64,000 bases of DNA from Scedosporium boydii (Eukaryota; Ascomycota; Sordariomycetes; Microascales; Microascaceae), in contig NJFT01000032.1 in assembly GCA_002221725.1 (NCBI GenBank), positions 1 through 64,000 on the forward strand, given 5' to 3'. Position 1 is the first letter of the stretch. Each line of letters begins with the position of its first letter. The notes under the pieces are model-generated. The model saw only the letters and a program-made list of their open reading frames with translations, had not been told where the DNA came from and made no database searches. Shown here piece after piece: positions 1 to 14,700 of this stretch. The position numbers were made by a program, and so were the translations under genes.

Positions 1-53
<53 letters not shown>
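1..53. repeat. Poly(A) run at the window edge
   Basis: The window opens with 53 uninterrupted A residues, followed directly by ordinary mixed sequence. It could be the 3' tail of a retroposed element lying to the left, a mononucleotide microsatellite, or an assembly edge. Nothing inside the window decides between these. Confidence 0.9.
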
Positions 54-56
<3 letters not shown>

Positions 57-2702
57 GCAGCAGTCTGCTCAACCAAGAAAACCCGCCTAAAAATGGCGGC
101 CGCGTCCGAGCTAAATCTCTCCTGTCTCTTTGGTCCGCCCTCCATCTTCCGCCTCGGGAACCTTCCCACCCCTCCCCCACTCCGCCCGCCTCTGCCCCCT
201 AGTAACCAAGAAAGAAACGTCTAATCTAGCCTTTTTCATCTTTCCGTGATCCTTTCTTTTCTCCATCTTTGCCTCAAGTAAAAAAACGAAATCCCTGAAT
301 TATTCGTCATCCCTCCACACACCCTCTCTGTCAAGCGAACAGACCGACATCTTTCTCATTTCGAACTTGCCAGCATGACCCATGGTGCGGGACTCATTCT
401 TGGACAAGAATCGATGCACATCACCATTACCATGACCCTTGTTGCCGTTCCTCAGCCCCACTACCCTTGTTCACCCTGCTGGAGGCACGCAGATGGCGAA
501 ACAGAAGGGGAGGAAGGAAAGCAAAACAGGGAAAGGATCGCTAAAGAAATCAACGATCAGAATAAGTAAAAGTTGTTCGCGCCCAGCTCCGGCATGCCTT
601 ATTCGAGACAGCTTCAGGGATGCGCGATGAAGAACTTGGTGATGCGTTTTCAGCATTTCCCATCTTGCAGCAGGAACCCCGGTATCGAAATGTTCTAGTT
701 CACAAGTGATATATCGGCGGCTCCGTCTGGTGACTTGCATGTAAGTCGTGCAGGCGAGAGACCAAATGGTGGTGATCGATTGCCTGCCTGGTCTAAGAAT
801 GCCATTGATCCATCAAACATATTCATTGGTAGTTGCCAGGTCTGTCAACGGAAAGTCCTTGAGGAGACAAGGCTAGTCTGCGTGCAGCGCCCAGCAAGCC
901 CACTAATTCACCAAGAAGAAACTTGTTTCGACTTGGTTTCACGTCAGACGATTGGCTCCATTGTTCGCCGATTGGATGACTTCAACACCACTTTTCGATG
1001 AAACTCCCCAGGCAGTATCACAGGGAGCGAGAGTTAGACCACTTTTGTAAGGATTTGATTGGCTTCATCAGCTCCGAACGCCCCTAACAATCTCATCTCG
1101 ACGCCCTGTAACATCCCAGAAGAAAAAGGAACAAAGAAGGAAAGATGAGGAGAGAGAAAAGCACCGAGGCAACGCATTCCAACAATGAATCGCCCATGCC
1201 ACAGAAAGACGGTGAAAATCGACATCTCCACACATTGCTCAGATATTCTTTAAGTACCGCGGATGATGGTCACGCGCGCCTACTTCATACTGGTAGGGTA
1301 TACGACGCAGTGTATTACCCAGCCCCTCTTGTCGAGTCGGAGCCAGTAGCAAGGTACACTACAACCACAACTTGGACCTCCATTGATGCGCTATATAAGA
1401 TTAGGTACGTGGACGTAGCAGTGGCACCGCAAGCTTAAATCGAGACACCCGCGACGAGTAGAAAGCCTGCCGGAGTCTAGAGGTACTACTTCATCCTTCA
1501 GAGCAAAAGAAGACCAAAAGAAAATTGCGGGTACAATGCTTGCGAAGTGTGCCCCAACTACCCAAAGGCGACCGAGAGATGTCACCAAGAATAACCACCA
1601 CGTTTTGGGTCTAGTACGAAGCAGTTTTCTCTCGGTAGGGTAGGATTTTTGGGAGACTTCCCTTCTCGGCTCGCCAAAGCGTCCGAAAAAGACTGGATCA
1701 GGCCCTTTCGACCTCCCTCTTCTGGACACCTCAACCACCTCTTATCCTCCAATTAAGCCTAACCTAAATTTGGGTCCGAACCTAACTTCTAAGTGCATCG
1801 ACGGCGTTTGGTAAAGGCTCATGCACAGTCGAGTTTGAACCAAAGAAACGATGGGACTTTTTCCCTCTCATCTTCAATTGAGTTTCTAACTGGTTCAGGG
1901 ATATATGTCAATGCCCCGCACTTCTTTCCTTTACCTTTCCCCGCGTTGTTACATCCCCAGCCGTTCTTCTTCCCGTCTCCGTATCGGCAATCTTGATTAT
2001 CGGCTCGCTCCAGAAAGGAAGTGGCGGGGAGCCGCCCTTCTTCCCAATTTTTTTTTCTCTTGAGCCAGCGGAGCCAGACTAGGATCCTCGTTGAAGTGTG
2101 GGGAAAGACGTGCTTCCTGTTGTTGATGCGCTGGGTTCTTACAATGGATTTCATGGTTGATGCATCACCAGGAGCTGTCATCCCGCCGCAGCGCCATGAC
2201 AGCATCTGCGAACTGTAGGTCCTAGCCACGGAAACGCGTGTGATGGGAGTAGCTGCAGAGGAGGGGAGTCGAGACTCTTGATGTTTGGATTGGGATAATG
2301 ATCTTCATGAGGCAGGCGGATGACCACTTCTACATGCCGGAGTTCGCCAGTCTTTCTGGTAAGACTGGGGGAAGTTTACTTGGAAATTGGATTAACACTC
2401 GTGATGGTTGTTAGTTCGTAGTCTGTGATTGAGATCTCGCCAATCGCCAATCGACGAGCAGGGCGAAAAGTACGTCATTGATCAAACTCTTGATGAGCCG
2501 CGGCTTATCGATAAGCATCTTGTATCAATCAAGATCCTCCAATATTCGATGTTTAGGACGTATTTCGTACTTTGACACATCGTTGCCCCAGATTGACACT
2601 GGATCAAGCCGGTTCGGATGCCATCCAAAATCCATTCTAAAATAGAATATAAAAATTTTTCAATTCATGTGGACTCGGGCATGCAGATGCATCTGGAGTA
2701 CA

Positions 2703-5700
2703 TACTTCGTACATCAATCCAAAAACGCACATACCTCGAGCTCGTCGGAGTCTCGTCCCGTTGTTCCATTGCTCAGGTCCAAGCCCCAGTTAACCTTACA
2801 TAATGCCAGCAACCACCAGCAACCACGAGACGCTGGAACACCATTGAATGGCAGGCAAAGATTTCCCCACACACACTTTGCAACGCAACTTTTTGTGGTT
2901 GTGCATGGCCAAGTTCAAAAATCGTTCATGGTTGTCTCAAAATGAGGGGCTGGAGGGTGAACGCAACGATACCCTCGTACATGAGACCTTTCCTAAAATA
3001 ACAAAAAAATTCAATCACTCAATTCAATGTGGCTGGACGTTGAACAAGAAGCAATATTCTAGATTGGGCTTTTCGTCTTCACCCTCTTCAATGCGCAGAA
3101 CGGCTGAAAAGCAAGCATTGAAGAAGGAAGTGTTCTAGCGCGGATTCGCCTGTCTTGTTTAGGAAGTGATGGGACGAGATGGGCGTTTCCTTCGAGTAAA
3201 GCGGACGTTGTGTACCGCCATGTACTCCGAACACAGACGTTGCTCGTCATCAATGTCCTAAACCACGGAGATCAATGGATCCGTGTGTGGGAAGCGCTAG
3301 ACATGCAGGAGAGAAACACTTAGAGATGTAAGAACACTGCTGAAGTGGGCAGATATCCAAAACGTCAAGAAAGGGGAGGGACGAGAGGGTGTTCGTATGT
3401 CGCAGTCGCAGGAAGCTGCATCTTTTCCCCACTGGATTGTGTTGCCGGATGACGGAGTCTCCGAGTCTCGATGAATCCTCATCACATCGGATTTTTATTG
3501 GTTTGTTCTCACATGAGATCTCTTGGGTGTTCGTCAGGCGGAGCCAAGAGAATAAAAAAAGAATTGGGGAAAACACCAAGCGCGATAGCAGGGAAGTGCA
3601 CTAGTTCATCCTTCAGAGGCACGTTGACTACCAGGCTAGAACTTGCATTGGACCCATGAAGGCACCAAGGCCGGCACGTCCTAATGGACAGCTACATACA
3701 ATTATTTCGATGACCAGGCGATGTCTCGGAGAAGAAAGCGAGATAGGCTACTGTAAGGACCCCGCAGTTCGCCTCGAGGCGGGGGACCGACACAGAGCAA
3801 CCTTGTGAAGCACTTGAAGCAGGGAGAACCAAAAATCTTCGATGACAATGTGACCGCACTCAAAAGGCACATGGCATAGGGGAAAAAAAAATTCTTGAAG
3901 TTGCCAGGCCCAGAACGCAACCCACCACTAAAGCCTCCCCCCCCCGCGCCCATCAACGAATTATTTTGGAGAAAATGCAACCCTCAACGAACCCACGATA
4001 AATTGCGGTTGGTTATCGGCGGGAAGAGATCGAGGGCGAAGGAACTGCTGTGTTGCATGAAGCGATTGCGCGGGGATGATCCTGGGTCAGGCGAGGCCAA
4101 GAAAACCAGTCATTCACTTGGCGGAGTTCTCAAGTTGGACATCAAGCCTGGGTGCTTCAAAAGTTTGGTCGCCTGTGCGCCGCCCGTCGGAGGGTCTACA
4201 CGAGGGGAGAGACGGGGAGGCCCTGGAAGAACACGGACCCGATGTCAGATCCTGTTCGAGACGAAACAGGGACAAGAGAAAACGAAGGGTCTTGATCGTG
4301 TTCTCTGAAAAGAGTCATTTAGATCTAATCTTGGAGGGAATGTGGTAAAGACCACACCAGAGACAGTTGTCAAATTTTAGTAAGACTCGAGATTTTTGGC
4401 AATGATCAATGCCGCCGTGGGAAACCTGACACACATCTGGCAAATTGACATTTGAGAAGAAATATGCTGCTCCTCAATTAAAATCGTCGACTTACATCAA
4501 CCTCTCTGGAGAGAGTTGGCTCGGATTGCACTTTTTCTTCCACTCTGGGGTCGGAGAGAGCTTCCTGGAATCTGTAAGTCCAGTTCTTATTGCGCTTCAC
4601 ACCAGAGTTTCACCAAGCTGCGAGGCGTCGATTGAAGGAAAGCACGAGGTACAGAGCTCGACTGAAAAAAGTTTGGTTCTGCCAAGCCAAGCAGTCAGCC
4701 GGCGAGGTTGATAAGCGATAAGGCCTAAAAGGGAAACTACATGACTAGAGCTCAACTTCTCCAAGCAGACTGAGGTACGAAGTACAGTCCCCGAGTATAC
4801 CGAGTATTTTTACTCCCGGCTTGGTACACTACTCTGCACAGGAAAGAGGCAGCTCACAGAGCACGGAGGTGGCATAGTACGCCCCTTGTGACCAGGTCGG
4901 TATCAGCCAGCCAGAGAGCTAGCGGCACCTAGTGGCCCCTCCGCCCCGCTTCCTTAACCAGAGTTTCGAACGAGATAGCTACCGCAAATATCTCTACGGC
5001 ACAGTGCGCACCCCGCTTTCCTGTCCATGCCGGTCCAGAAGCGCGGGAAAGGCACGAAGGAAAAAGAAGTTTGGGGTGTTAAGATGAGAAGAACCAGATT
5101 TTGAAAGTTGGCGGAAATCAGTGGTGAGTGTGGCTGCTGGGTTTGTGTGAGAGCAGCTCGAGGTTGGTACCAGTACGTTCTGGTAGGCCACAGCAAGTCC
5201 GGGTTGCATTGCTTACAGTGTGGGGTTGAGAACAGCAGCTCTGATTGGTCGCGGGTAAGAAACCGGATAGGCCCTGTCCCCGGACTGCAACCTTGGCTAC
5301 TGCACGGTCCACTCTCGAGTACAAAGTACGTTGTACGTACGAAGCAGCCGCTGTATCGATGTGGCGTATTACAACGAACCAGAGAATCTTCAAACCAATT
5401 GAACTTGTATCATATCGTCCTTCCTGCTGGGTTAGAGACTTATTTGGAGAGGTGGCTTGCGTTTGTTTACAGAAGAGCACGAGTACCAATTATTCTTCCC
5501 AATTGAGAAGAGTTGGCTGGTTTAGGCCCAACCCCAATTACCGCGTTCGCGATAATACTTTTCATTTGCTGCTCGTAATAAATCAGAAGTTTGAACTGTG
5601 GGTGAGGGGAAGACGGGCACGGGCCAGGCTTATCATGGGGTAATATGATAATCAACGGTCCAACTCCGGGATACAACTTCTCAACTTCTCGAGTTTGAGT

Positions 5701-8700
5701 GTCCAGAAGGACGGCATAATATTGCGATGTGACAACCCATGCGTTTGCCATGTGGGAGACGGTCGGTCTTTGAGTTGATCCGGGCAAAGGCAAGGAAAAG
5801 AGGGGGCCTAGAGCACACTCCAATATGCCAACCTGCATTTTTCACACACAGACTTGAAGTTCAGGGGATGACCAACTCTCCGTCCACGAGGTGAGGTCTG
5901 ACAAGATCATGTCGTACTCTGTGGCCCAAAAAAGAAACATCAATTGATCCAACAAGATCCTCATTCATTAATCTCGAGCATTTCCTGCCATGACAGAGCA
6001 TTATGTGATCATTCAAGACGTCAAGCCCCCACGCCGACGGTTGGAAACATCTGGAATTTTGATGAGACGATTTCTTCCCTTTTCTTCGCTCTTTTTGGAC
6101 TTCCTTTCTCTCTCCTTTACTAGACCAATACTTCTAGAGAATCGCTTCAGTAATCTTAGCGCTTCTACAAGGTTCTCTGGAGGAAACGACCCAACATTCA
6201 GCAATACTGCGTAGGAACAAATCCTCCGCAAGGAAATCATGGAAGCTAGGGACATTATACAGCATCACTGTCAACTTGGTCGTCAAGGATCGAGGATTGC
6301 AGCGAAAACCGAGAAAAAAGAGACCTTGCAAAATATTACGATACACAATGCCGGGCTTTACAATCACAAGGAACCAGGGTTGAAGTGGAGGGCAACCTCG
6401 TCGTAGGGTCGTATCCTGTCCCGTCCTGACAGCACTAGCCTTTTCCTAACTAGGCATAGTCGGCACTGGGGGTCTGCATCTCGTGAACGGATTTGGCCAA
6501 GGTTTCAAAGAGGAACTTGAATCTCTCTGCTCTCGCATATTTGCTGAGAAGCAGGTTTAAAATTGGCCCTGCTTCGTATCCTTAAAGCGGTGAGGGAATC
6601 TCCAAGCCGCTTTTTCCAGGCGCGGAGACTGCTGTAACACGCAAGCCATCAAATCTCAATGAAGTACATGAGGATCGCATATCATAGTTCCCGTGCTTTC
6701 GTCGCAAAACAGTTGATGTTGTGTACGAAGTACTTGCACTAAGTGGCACCTCGTCCAACTTGACAAGCCTATGGAAAGACGTTTGGTGCACCGACCTGTT
6801 GGAAGATCGTGAGTGCTTGGTATCCCAATAACCAGCTGGCTGGTATTCCACCAGTAGTCTGGTCCTGCGAACTCCCCAATCGTACAAGTATTACTTTGTA
6901 AAACGCCAACAACATTTTTGGGATGAACCACAATATGCGGCAATCCGGCGGGAGTAAAAGGGAGTGTAGTAAAATCGCCGGACTCGCAGCAATTTACGCT
7001 CCTCGTACGAAGTATCAAGTAGGAATCTACCATCGTCAACATTTAACTAGCCCCATCGAGGTCCAAGGAGCGACTTGGAGAGAATCATTCCTTCTTTCGC
7101 TTCCACCACCCCCCAAAAAAGCAACCTCATGCCGTGTGAAGATGCATCTACACCTACATCTCGCAGCTTTTTTAGTCGTCCAAACTTGTCCATGCCTATT
7201 TCCCCCTTGCAATGCAGGCGGACAGTCCATTCGGCCACAAGAGGCGTCTTGGTTCCGGTCCATCTTGCAGCTTGCATTTTTATTCTCTTTCTCTGCTACT
7301 CTGACTCTCGTTTCCCTTTTCCTAGTGTAGTTGTGCACCACTCTATCCTGCACCTAGCGAAGCGGAATGGATGGTGGTGTATGTACGACGTAGGCCACGC
7401 TAGGCCGCGCCTCGTTTATCCCTTGTCCTCGCTTCTGGATCTGCCCCTCTCGCTTGGCTAGTTCGTTCTCTTTCAGTTCAATCTTCTTCTCATGACATGT
7501 GGGGAAACCTTGATGAGTGTGTGTGGAGGACTGAAAAAAAGAGTGTGAGTGGATTTGCTCTTGGCCCGCTTAAATTCTTCCGATGTCCCTAAACGGCTGG
7601 CTAGTGTACGGAAGGTACCTTTCCCTTCCTGTCGTTCTCCCTTGAATTGTTCCGACGAAACGAGTTTAGAACAATTCCTTACCCTGCACCTTTCATGCAT
7701 CTCGTGAAAGAGCAATATCCGGTGGAAGGAAGTTAGGACAATGAGAAGGGGGGGAACAATTCTCTCCGCACTTTTCATTTCCGACCAGGGCTAGCCCTGT
7801 CCCCAGCAAATCTACGAAGCGATACAAAGCCCAACCTTCTATACTTGTACTACGGGATCGCTCACTGGCCCTCAATAGCACTAGTGTAGGCTGGTCATCT
7901 TTTTTTTCATGGATGAAGCCAATGCCTGCCCAACATGATCGCTCAGGCATCTCAAGCCTGCAAGAGAAGGTTCGGACATGGGCGAAGCTCTGGAACAGGG
8001 TGGGTGACCAGGGGCATTCTCGAGGAACATGAAGATGGGGAAAATAGAAATAAGCAGAAGCGCACTTGCGGTGAAGGTCTGTGGGTATTTTTTTTTTTTT
8101 CCCTTTGGTTTCGTGTACCTGCAAAGAGGTGTACCCACCCCCAGCCTATCAAGAAATGCTGCCAGGCACCATGAACCGCAAGCATAGACACGCCGAACTG
8201 CAGATTTTTGGGCCTAAGGAGGCGGCATACGGTCGGTCCATGATCTGCTTGAGGGCAGTGTTGTGGATGGGAAAGGGAGCCACATCAACTCTTCGCCCAC
8301 CGGCCAGTGGGTTTACACAGAAATGACCAAGAATCTTGCTGGTGGAGGTAATTTACCATGCGTAGAGGTGTGTGTAAGTGCGCAGCGCAAAATGCGAGGG
8401 CAGAGTGTGAGAGTGTGTACAGTGTCGGTTTAACGATTTTGTTTTTGATTTATTTTTGCGACTGGATTCTTCTAGCAAAAGGACCGACCGTTCAACCTTG
8501 TCGATCCCCTCTTTTTCATCTTATTCCCGTCTTTCTGTTTCCTTTCACCTCCGATTGACTCTAGGTTGGCCTCGCTACACCGCGATGTGCAGATCACATT
8601 GGTAGGTTGTTCACCGATCCAATCGGCAGATAAATTCAGTTGTCCAACGGCGTCATGAATATTGGATACAATCCCGTCCCAGTCACACCGTGATACCTAG

Positions 8701-11700
8701 ACTACTCGGCAGGGGGGAGCACGACATCAAAATTTGACTTCAATTGATGTTGAGGCGAAACACCCCAGTTCAATTCCCGTCCGGTTAGGCACTGTACGAA
8801 TAAATGGCTGGCCAATTTACGGCAAACGCCTGCAGAGAGCAGGGCACTATTCCTCCCTCCCTGTAACGAAGCTTGCAGCTTTTCCCTTTTCTCCTTTGCC
8901 CCCAGTTCGTATCGGGAACAAGGATTTTTTTCCCATCTCGACTGAGATTCTCGACCCTCGAACTGATCAATTGGGAAGGATTCGAGGGGCTGGTTACACC
9001 ACCTTGTCGAACTACACTACACTACGTGCCGTGTCTGCATCGACGCTCGAGCTCTTTCTCAAAGAAGGCGAGGGATGCGGGAATGCCATCCCCACACTTT
9101 TCTTTGAATTGCCCTGAAGAACGCGGCGAGCCATTCCATCGATTTTTGGGCCCGGCCCCGCTGCTGGAAGCGCATCGTAGAATCAATGCAAGTCTCTGTC
9201 TTCAATGTTCTCTGCACGCCGCATCTCGAGTACGACACACGCACTCTGCCGGACAGGGTGTATCGATATGAACTCTAAAAAGTAAAAAGTGGAGAGAAAA
9301 AAAAAATGAATAAAAGAGCGGGAGAATACAACTCTGAAGCTCGCATCGCCGACCGAACATGTAAGTTTCCGACTGCCGGCGCCGGAAATTGATCAGGTCT
9401 GCCTCCGGATTAGCCGAGTGCGCCGGTCACGGCAGGTGCGAGGGACGAATGAAGACATCGCCATGCCATGACCCTTTTTGCAATTGGCGTCTCATCCTGT
9501 GCCGTGCCAACGAGGCTTTTTCAGCAACGAGAAAAACCTGGGGTAGGATCGTTGCAGTTTTTGCCCCTCCTCCCCGCCTTGGGCCGGTCGAGTCCGTTCC
9601 CAATCTTCCAGCCTCAATTCTCGGGACCTCCCGCTTCCTCGTTTTTTTCCTTTTTTTTTTTTTTTGCCAGGGGTCCTCTTTCAATACTTGATTTTTCCAA
9701 GGGCTGTTGGCGCTTGCCGCCCTCACCACCCAACAACCCCTCTCTTCATTCAAGATGCGGTGAGAGAGGGCAGACCCTTGCCACTTTGTCTGCCGTGTCT
9801 GGTGGCTAAAGGCGTTAACTTGGCGAGGTTTCGTGGATTGTTGAGCTTGCATATGTTGATCTTCCACTATTTCGTACTGGCCCCCAAAAATTTTTAACGA
9901 GAATAAGGCAAATCGCCCGTCAAGAAAGGACATCGGCGTCCATTGTCAGCGGCAACCCATGCACGAGGCCGTCCCGCTGCTGCTTTCTCTCAATACTCTA
10001 TGCTCTATATTCTCTTTCGTGCTCTGGTGTTTGCCGATATTCCCATTTTGGTCTCGGAGCAGTCCTCGTTGTCTTCTTTCGTGTAGCGAAAGATGTAAGT
10101 CCCCGCTATTATCATAATTTGTCCTTTTCCCTTGCTTTCTGAGACAGTATTCCTCGTCGGGGAATATGTAGGTCATGCAGAAATCGTTCCTGTTGCGGAT
10201 GGGCAGACGACGAAAAGGTACAACCCCTTCTTTCATGCTTGCTCCATCCAAGTCGTCTGGGCCACAACGAAATAATCTTCCGGCGAAGATCTGGATCCGC
10301 TATCGTCATCTCCCGTCTCGACTGTGCGTAGCAACGGATGATCATGTGTTCCCCCTTCCCCTCCCCTGCCCCTCCCCCCAGATTTTTCGACGTTCCTTTT
10401 CGATTTAGTGCCCCAAAATTCGAAGCCATGGCTTGCCGCGTTACAACCCTACGCACAGCAATGATGTTCTCCTTGCCGTCATTGAAATGAGAAAAGAGGA
10501 GGATGGGGAAATAAAAGTTGGGAAGGGCGGCTGGGACTTACTGGGATTGAAAGAGGCAACCACCACGCACCTCTTTAACCCCCTCATGACGACAAACCGA
10601 ATTTAGAAAAATATTTCTACCGAATCTTTGGTTGAACTGTACCTGTGCTCATCCTTTTTCTCCCTTAAAATTCTGGGGAAATGCACAAACCAAGAGAAAA
10701 ATGCTACGCTTCGCGGCAGAGCATGCACCAGCCACGGGGTGCAGGCAAGGAGAGGGGGCCTGTTACCAACCTTCAGAGGCATACGTGATCTTTTTCTGTG
10801 TAAGTGGACTGGGGATGCCATTCAAGAATCAGAAATGGACAGAGCTTCACGGCTGCACGAGCCAGGTGCCTGCTCCACAGCGTAGTATTGTCACGATGGC
10901 AGAGCCCAGATGATCTGCATACAAAGTCGTTGTCTGGAGTCTGGACGGGATCATAATATTACCACTCACATTTTGTTAAGCTTCAGCCGCTAGCGTCGAT
11001 GTGGGAAGATGGAGGGGACGACATTTCGTCGAGACAGAGTTGAAGGCAAGATCCAGGCCTTTGACGATAATGCGGGGAAGAGGCACACACGGCTCGAAAG
11101 AAAGTTATTTCCCGTGCCCCTTGAAAATATTCCGTAACGAGAACCAAAGAACAGGCAATGTTTGATTCGGATGAAGGCTTGCTAGGGAAAATCTAAGGGG
11201 GGGAAAATCAATTGTCCTGTTGTGCCTTTTCTCTCAGTTGCGTCGTATTAATCGTCAAGCCATGTCTCCCTTTTCATGCCTATCTTCTCGGCAGTCGGAA
11301 CTTCCTACTCCTGAGCCGCATGGAAGGAAGATACTGTCGAGTCTCTAACCCTGCTCTTCGGTTTCTTGCCACGAGTTCTTGGGATTCATGTTCACCTCGA
11401 ATGGTGCTCTGGTGGAGAACAAGTCCTGCCATCGGGCAAATGAAGGCCCCCCGTGTCTGACCAGCAACTCCCTGTTCAGCAGCACAGCTCAGCTCGTCAA
11501 CACGACGCCAGCTCAAGATCTTACTTCGTACAAGCAAACTGCGTTCCTTCGTACGACCTGCTAGCGCATACAGCTCAAATGGTTCCGTCGCACTAAATCC
11601 AAAGAGGTTGTAACAATTGATCTGTGGAGATCATGGACCACACTGCAATCAAAGTCCTCTCTCTCTTTCAGCACCCATATCCATGATTCCAAACTCCAGC

Positions 11701-14700
11701 AAGGAACAGACCGAGCCTACTGGTAGTAAAAATGCAACATAGAACTCGATTTGGCATGGGCCTCCCTGGTATCTTGTGCCCTTGGTACGAGGGCGGGGTA
11801 AAATGACTGGTCTGAAGGAGCAAGGGCCAACCACTATGATGATGATGATGATTTGATGGATCGCTGCAATTGTACAATCGCAGTTACTGGACTCCACTAA
11901 TACACTAGTGTAGTGTAGTGTAGTGTAGTGGATTGTAAGCGATGGTGCCCTCCTTGATGAAGATTGGAGATGGGGGGCTTTGCTGGCTGCTGTTGTCATT
12001 GTGGGGTCTTTCGCGCACGCTAATGAGGAAAATAGCTGGCGGAGATTTTGGGTGGAGTTTGAAGTGAGAAGTGAGACAATAGATTGTGTTACTGCAGGCT
12101 TTTAGACGTCTTGATGCACTGGAAGCTTTCGTGGCTTCCATCGGCGACTCCATTGGGTTCTTTAGGAAAGGGGCAGCGTAAATGAGATCAAAACATGAAC
12201 AGATTCGAGATCGATTAGTAGAAATCCTCCGTAGTAAGGGAAAAAAAAAAAAAAAAAAAGGACAGCGCAGTCTCCGAAGTAAGACATCGAATCGGGACAT
12301 ATTCCGCCCTGTCGTCCGCCTGTCCTTGTCCACAATCTCCACCAGACGAACTTGGGAGATCCAAGATAGACCATCCCAGACTAACACGAGCTTGAAGCGT
12401 CGACGGCGTAAAATCCCATCGTTTCGTGGTTCCATTGAGAGAGCTTTGAGCTTGGATCGGATTAGATAAGATGGTAGACGTCTTCGTTGTTGGTATGAAC
12501 AATTGAAGTGATTCATTTTTCAGCGTTGCATGACACATTGACCCCGCCTGGCTTCCGTCCATGTGGTCCAGAAACTTTACGTCTCGTGCTCTCTACTTGC
12601 AGAAGCTTCACACTCGGCCGGGTTACAACTAGATTTATCAGGACCCCTGATAAGGAGGGGGGCGGGAGGGATGGATGCTGAGGGTGGAGCGCATATTGGC
12701 TCATCCTTTGAACGCATGGAGGAATGACATGCCTCCGTGTGAACAATGTGGACTCCATTCAAAGGCTCCATCCAAAGGGCGGCGGCAGGCAGTCAAACTT
12801 TAGAAAATAGTTTAGAATTAAAATACCATATCGTTTCCTCGTGGACACCCCGAGGACCCTCCCTTCGATAGCCAGATAATAGCTTGAGCCCGAGGAAATG
12901 GATGATGGTGACGAGAAGACCCACACACCTCTTTGATTTACTTCGTGGACGGTGACACTAAAAACAACTGACGTGAGTCGATGAAGATGAGCAAGTTCCC
13001 AAAGGAGGGGTTAAGATTGAAAATCTAAAGGGGACGGCAAGCCCAGGATGCCATGTGCTATTGGGCATCCGCAATCGAAATGGTGCGTTGTTTCGTGTGG
13101 GGCACCCCATCCCTTTGGCTTTTCTCGTGGTTGGAAGGGAAAATGGCCGATGGCGCGAGATAGAAAAAGGGCGAAGGAAGAGAAACGAGCCTAAATGCGT
13201 GCCCCTCGTGGGTGGTGTGAGTGACCGGCGCTGCACTAGAACAGTCCGGCTTCGCGGGCTTGCGTCAACGAAGTTTCCGATAGACAACATCATTCAACAC
13301 CATGTGGATGGGATTTGGTGGCTGAGCTATCGAAGTCGGGAATTAAATTTAGGGGATGGACTATTGGGAGGATTTGTGGGCACCTTTCCTCTCTCTTGGG
13401 ATCGTGGCTTCAAGATGAATCCTCCTTAGACAACTCATCATCAAGTGCCAAACCCAATTTCGAAATGATACGGCGAACTATTAATGAGCTTTGAAAGTTA
13501 AAACCACGGCCCTCTACTTTTGGTGCATTATTTCCGATTATTTGGATTTCCTTTTAGGAGTGTTTCTATCATGGGATAGACGATGCCTTTTGCCCTGCAG
13601 GTGGAGGTACATCTAAATGAATGGAGAGACCAGATGAAATCGTGTATCCCTGTTTCGAGATTCCTTCGCTTGAGGCCTCTTTTCTCTTGGCGACTGGCAT
13701 TTAAATCGAGAATCATAGAGGACGGAGGGGGTGCTGCCAATTAATGAGGCGGTCCAGACGCCCCATCCCGGGTCTTTTTTCCCCCCGTCCATATCATCTT
13801 TAACCAGGAACAAGAAGAAAAGGATATTCACGTATGTCCCGGTTCTGATATTCCAGATCGACATGTAATGGATTGATCTTCGTGGAAACAAACTGTCATC
13901 GCCACAATATCCCTCAGTCAGTTGCCCGGATACGCCCGAGTCAAGGTTTCGCCATGTGAAGGGAGAGTACGAGTCGATAATTCCGTCTCTAACTCGATAC
14001 CTACTGTACAATGCCTTGGAGCACGAAGTTAAGTCAGTAATTGACTCACTAGACCCTTGGAGATTCAAACGCCTCTTTTGGCTGTTCCCAGTGGTCTTCG
14101 CATTCGCATTGTAAGTGGCGACAAACCATCATGGACTCGGACAGACAAGGACGGCACTTTCTGGTTGACGCAGTACCGAGGTGTTAGCACAGTGTCATCA
14201 ATTTTAAGCAAAAATAGTGAGTGGAGGCACTACTTCATGGGCTTTCCGATCTCTCTTGGAATCGATATCTCCAGAGACGGGAAGATGGTTGACCTGTCCT
14301 GGTTCCTCCGCTCCACCTCCTCGATGGCATGCAGTGAAATCATCAAATCGATTTAGTAATGAACCACCGCCTGGTTTTTACTGGAAACTTTCATTAACAC
14401 ATGCTCTCTTTTCTGTGGTACACTAACACCTCGTACATACATACTGTGGACGCTGCGTGGATGGCCTGCGCTTAACCCTATTGAAATTTAGAGCAGCCTG
14501 CTGGGCAATGCCTCCCATTAGGCGCTAACCCGTAAGAGTCGATCAAATCTTGATTACAATGCGAGTGCTGTGATTGACATGAGGCTGGAGGGGGGGAGCA
14601 AGTTGAATTGGCTTGAGTGGCGTAGTTCATGCTTTCCGACAAGCTGGACGATCTTGCGTGTTGATTGTCCTTCCCTCTTTTGTATTGCCAGGCTCGGCGA

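Noticed and set aside
5108..5838. Four overlapping frames of 123-132 codons on both strands
   Set aside because: All four overlap one another in different frames, which points to local scarcity of stop trinucleotides rather than genes.
11905..12516. 203-codon minus-strand frame
   Set aside because: It includes a phenylalanine run read from a poly(A) tract and ends in the TAGTG microsatellite; no codon bias or domain.
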